From DASUFH01 sp036274645 (lineage in GTDB: Bacteria > Acidobacteriota > Terriglobia > 20CM-2-55-15), in the NCBI GenBank assembly GCA_036274645.1, contig DASUFH010000417.1, forward strand, positions 1 through 5,000: 5,000 bases of DNA, read 5' to 3'. Both the position numbers and the translations under genes were made by a program. Below the pieces are notes generated by a model. The model saw nothing but the letters and a program-made list of their open reading frames with translations. It made no database searches and was not told where the DNA came from. Positions 4,947 to 5,000 of the stretch are shown piece by piece (the stretch's first letter is position 1; every line of letters starts with the position of its first letter).

Positions 4947-5000
4947 TGTAGGGGCGGTCTATGACCGCCCGGCGTTTCGGAATGGATTCTTATGAAACCA
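4947..5000. repeat. Dispersed palindromic element, copy 2, right part outside window
   Basis: The left edge TGTAGGGGCGGTC begins 20 bases after the stop of the 133-residue gene. GGGCGGTC-TAT-GACCGCCC (4952-4970) is a perfect 8-bp hairpin. From 4958 the sequence matches copy 1 (2201-2243) at 41 of 43 positions to the window edge. The left edge also matches the reverse complement of the right edge of copy 1 at 22 of 24 positions, which defines the inverted termini of the element. The centre and right arm lie beyond base 5000. Confidence 0.85.

Overview
The window is a GC-rich bacterial chromosomal segment holding five protein genes, all intact except the first, which is cut by the left edge. 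Every recognisable gene is a housekeeping or stress gene. There is no phage, plasmid, CRISPR, tRNA or rRNA signal. The taxon cannot be fixed from the sequence alone. The class I glutamine synthetase of the adenylylatable type, the inner-membrane Deg protease beside an Hsp20 gene, the high GC3 and the palindromic intergenic repeats fit a Gram-negative-type bacterium. Acidobacteriota or a proteobacterial relative is my best guess, and it is an inference.

Layout, left to right. (1) 1-543, plus strand: the last 180 codons of glnA, closed by a clean hairpin terminator at 562-589. (2) 613-2019, plus strand: complete pyruvate kinase (pyk), starting only 23 bases after that terminator, with no visible Shine-Dalgarno. 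(3) 2020-2313: a non-coding stretch between the convergent pyk and htrA genes, packed with palindromes. It holds a small stop-proximal hairpin, a 118-base imperfect palindrome with 32-base arms, a short GC hairpin and one copy of a dispersed palindromic element. (4) 3819-2314, minus strand: htrA/degP-type serine protease with an N-terminal membrane anchor and two PDZ domains. (5) 4362-3925, minus strand: an Hsp20 small heat-shock protein, upstream of htrA and probably co-transcribed with it, with a strong GC hairpin between the two. (6) 4363-4524: an AT-rich divergent promoter region with an inverted repeat in the hsp20 leader or promoter. (7) 4525-4926, plus strand: a 133-residue protein of unknown function with a winged-helix-like N-terminus and a ribbon-helix-helix-like C-terminal helical pair. 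(8) 4947-5000: a second copy of the dispersed palindromic element, cut by the right edge.

Functionally, hsp20 and htrA form a small protein-quality-control unit: a cytosolic holdase chaperone plus an envelope protease/chaperone. The divergent small protein is a plausible DNA-binding regulator, but only its position and fold-like pattern support that. glnA (nitrogen assimilation) and pyk (glycolysis) are neighbours without an obvious functional link. The least ordinary content is the non-coding DNA: two copies of one nested-hairpin element sitting just after gene ends, and an unrelated long palindrome beside the first copy. I found no convincing new multi-gene system.
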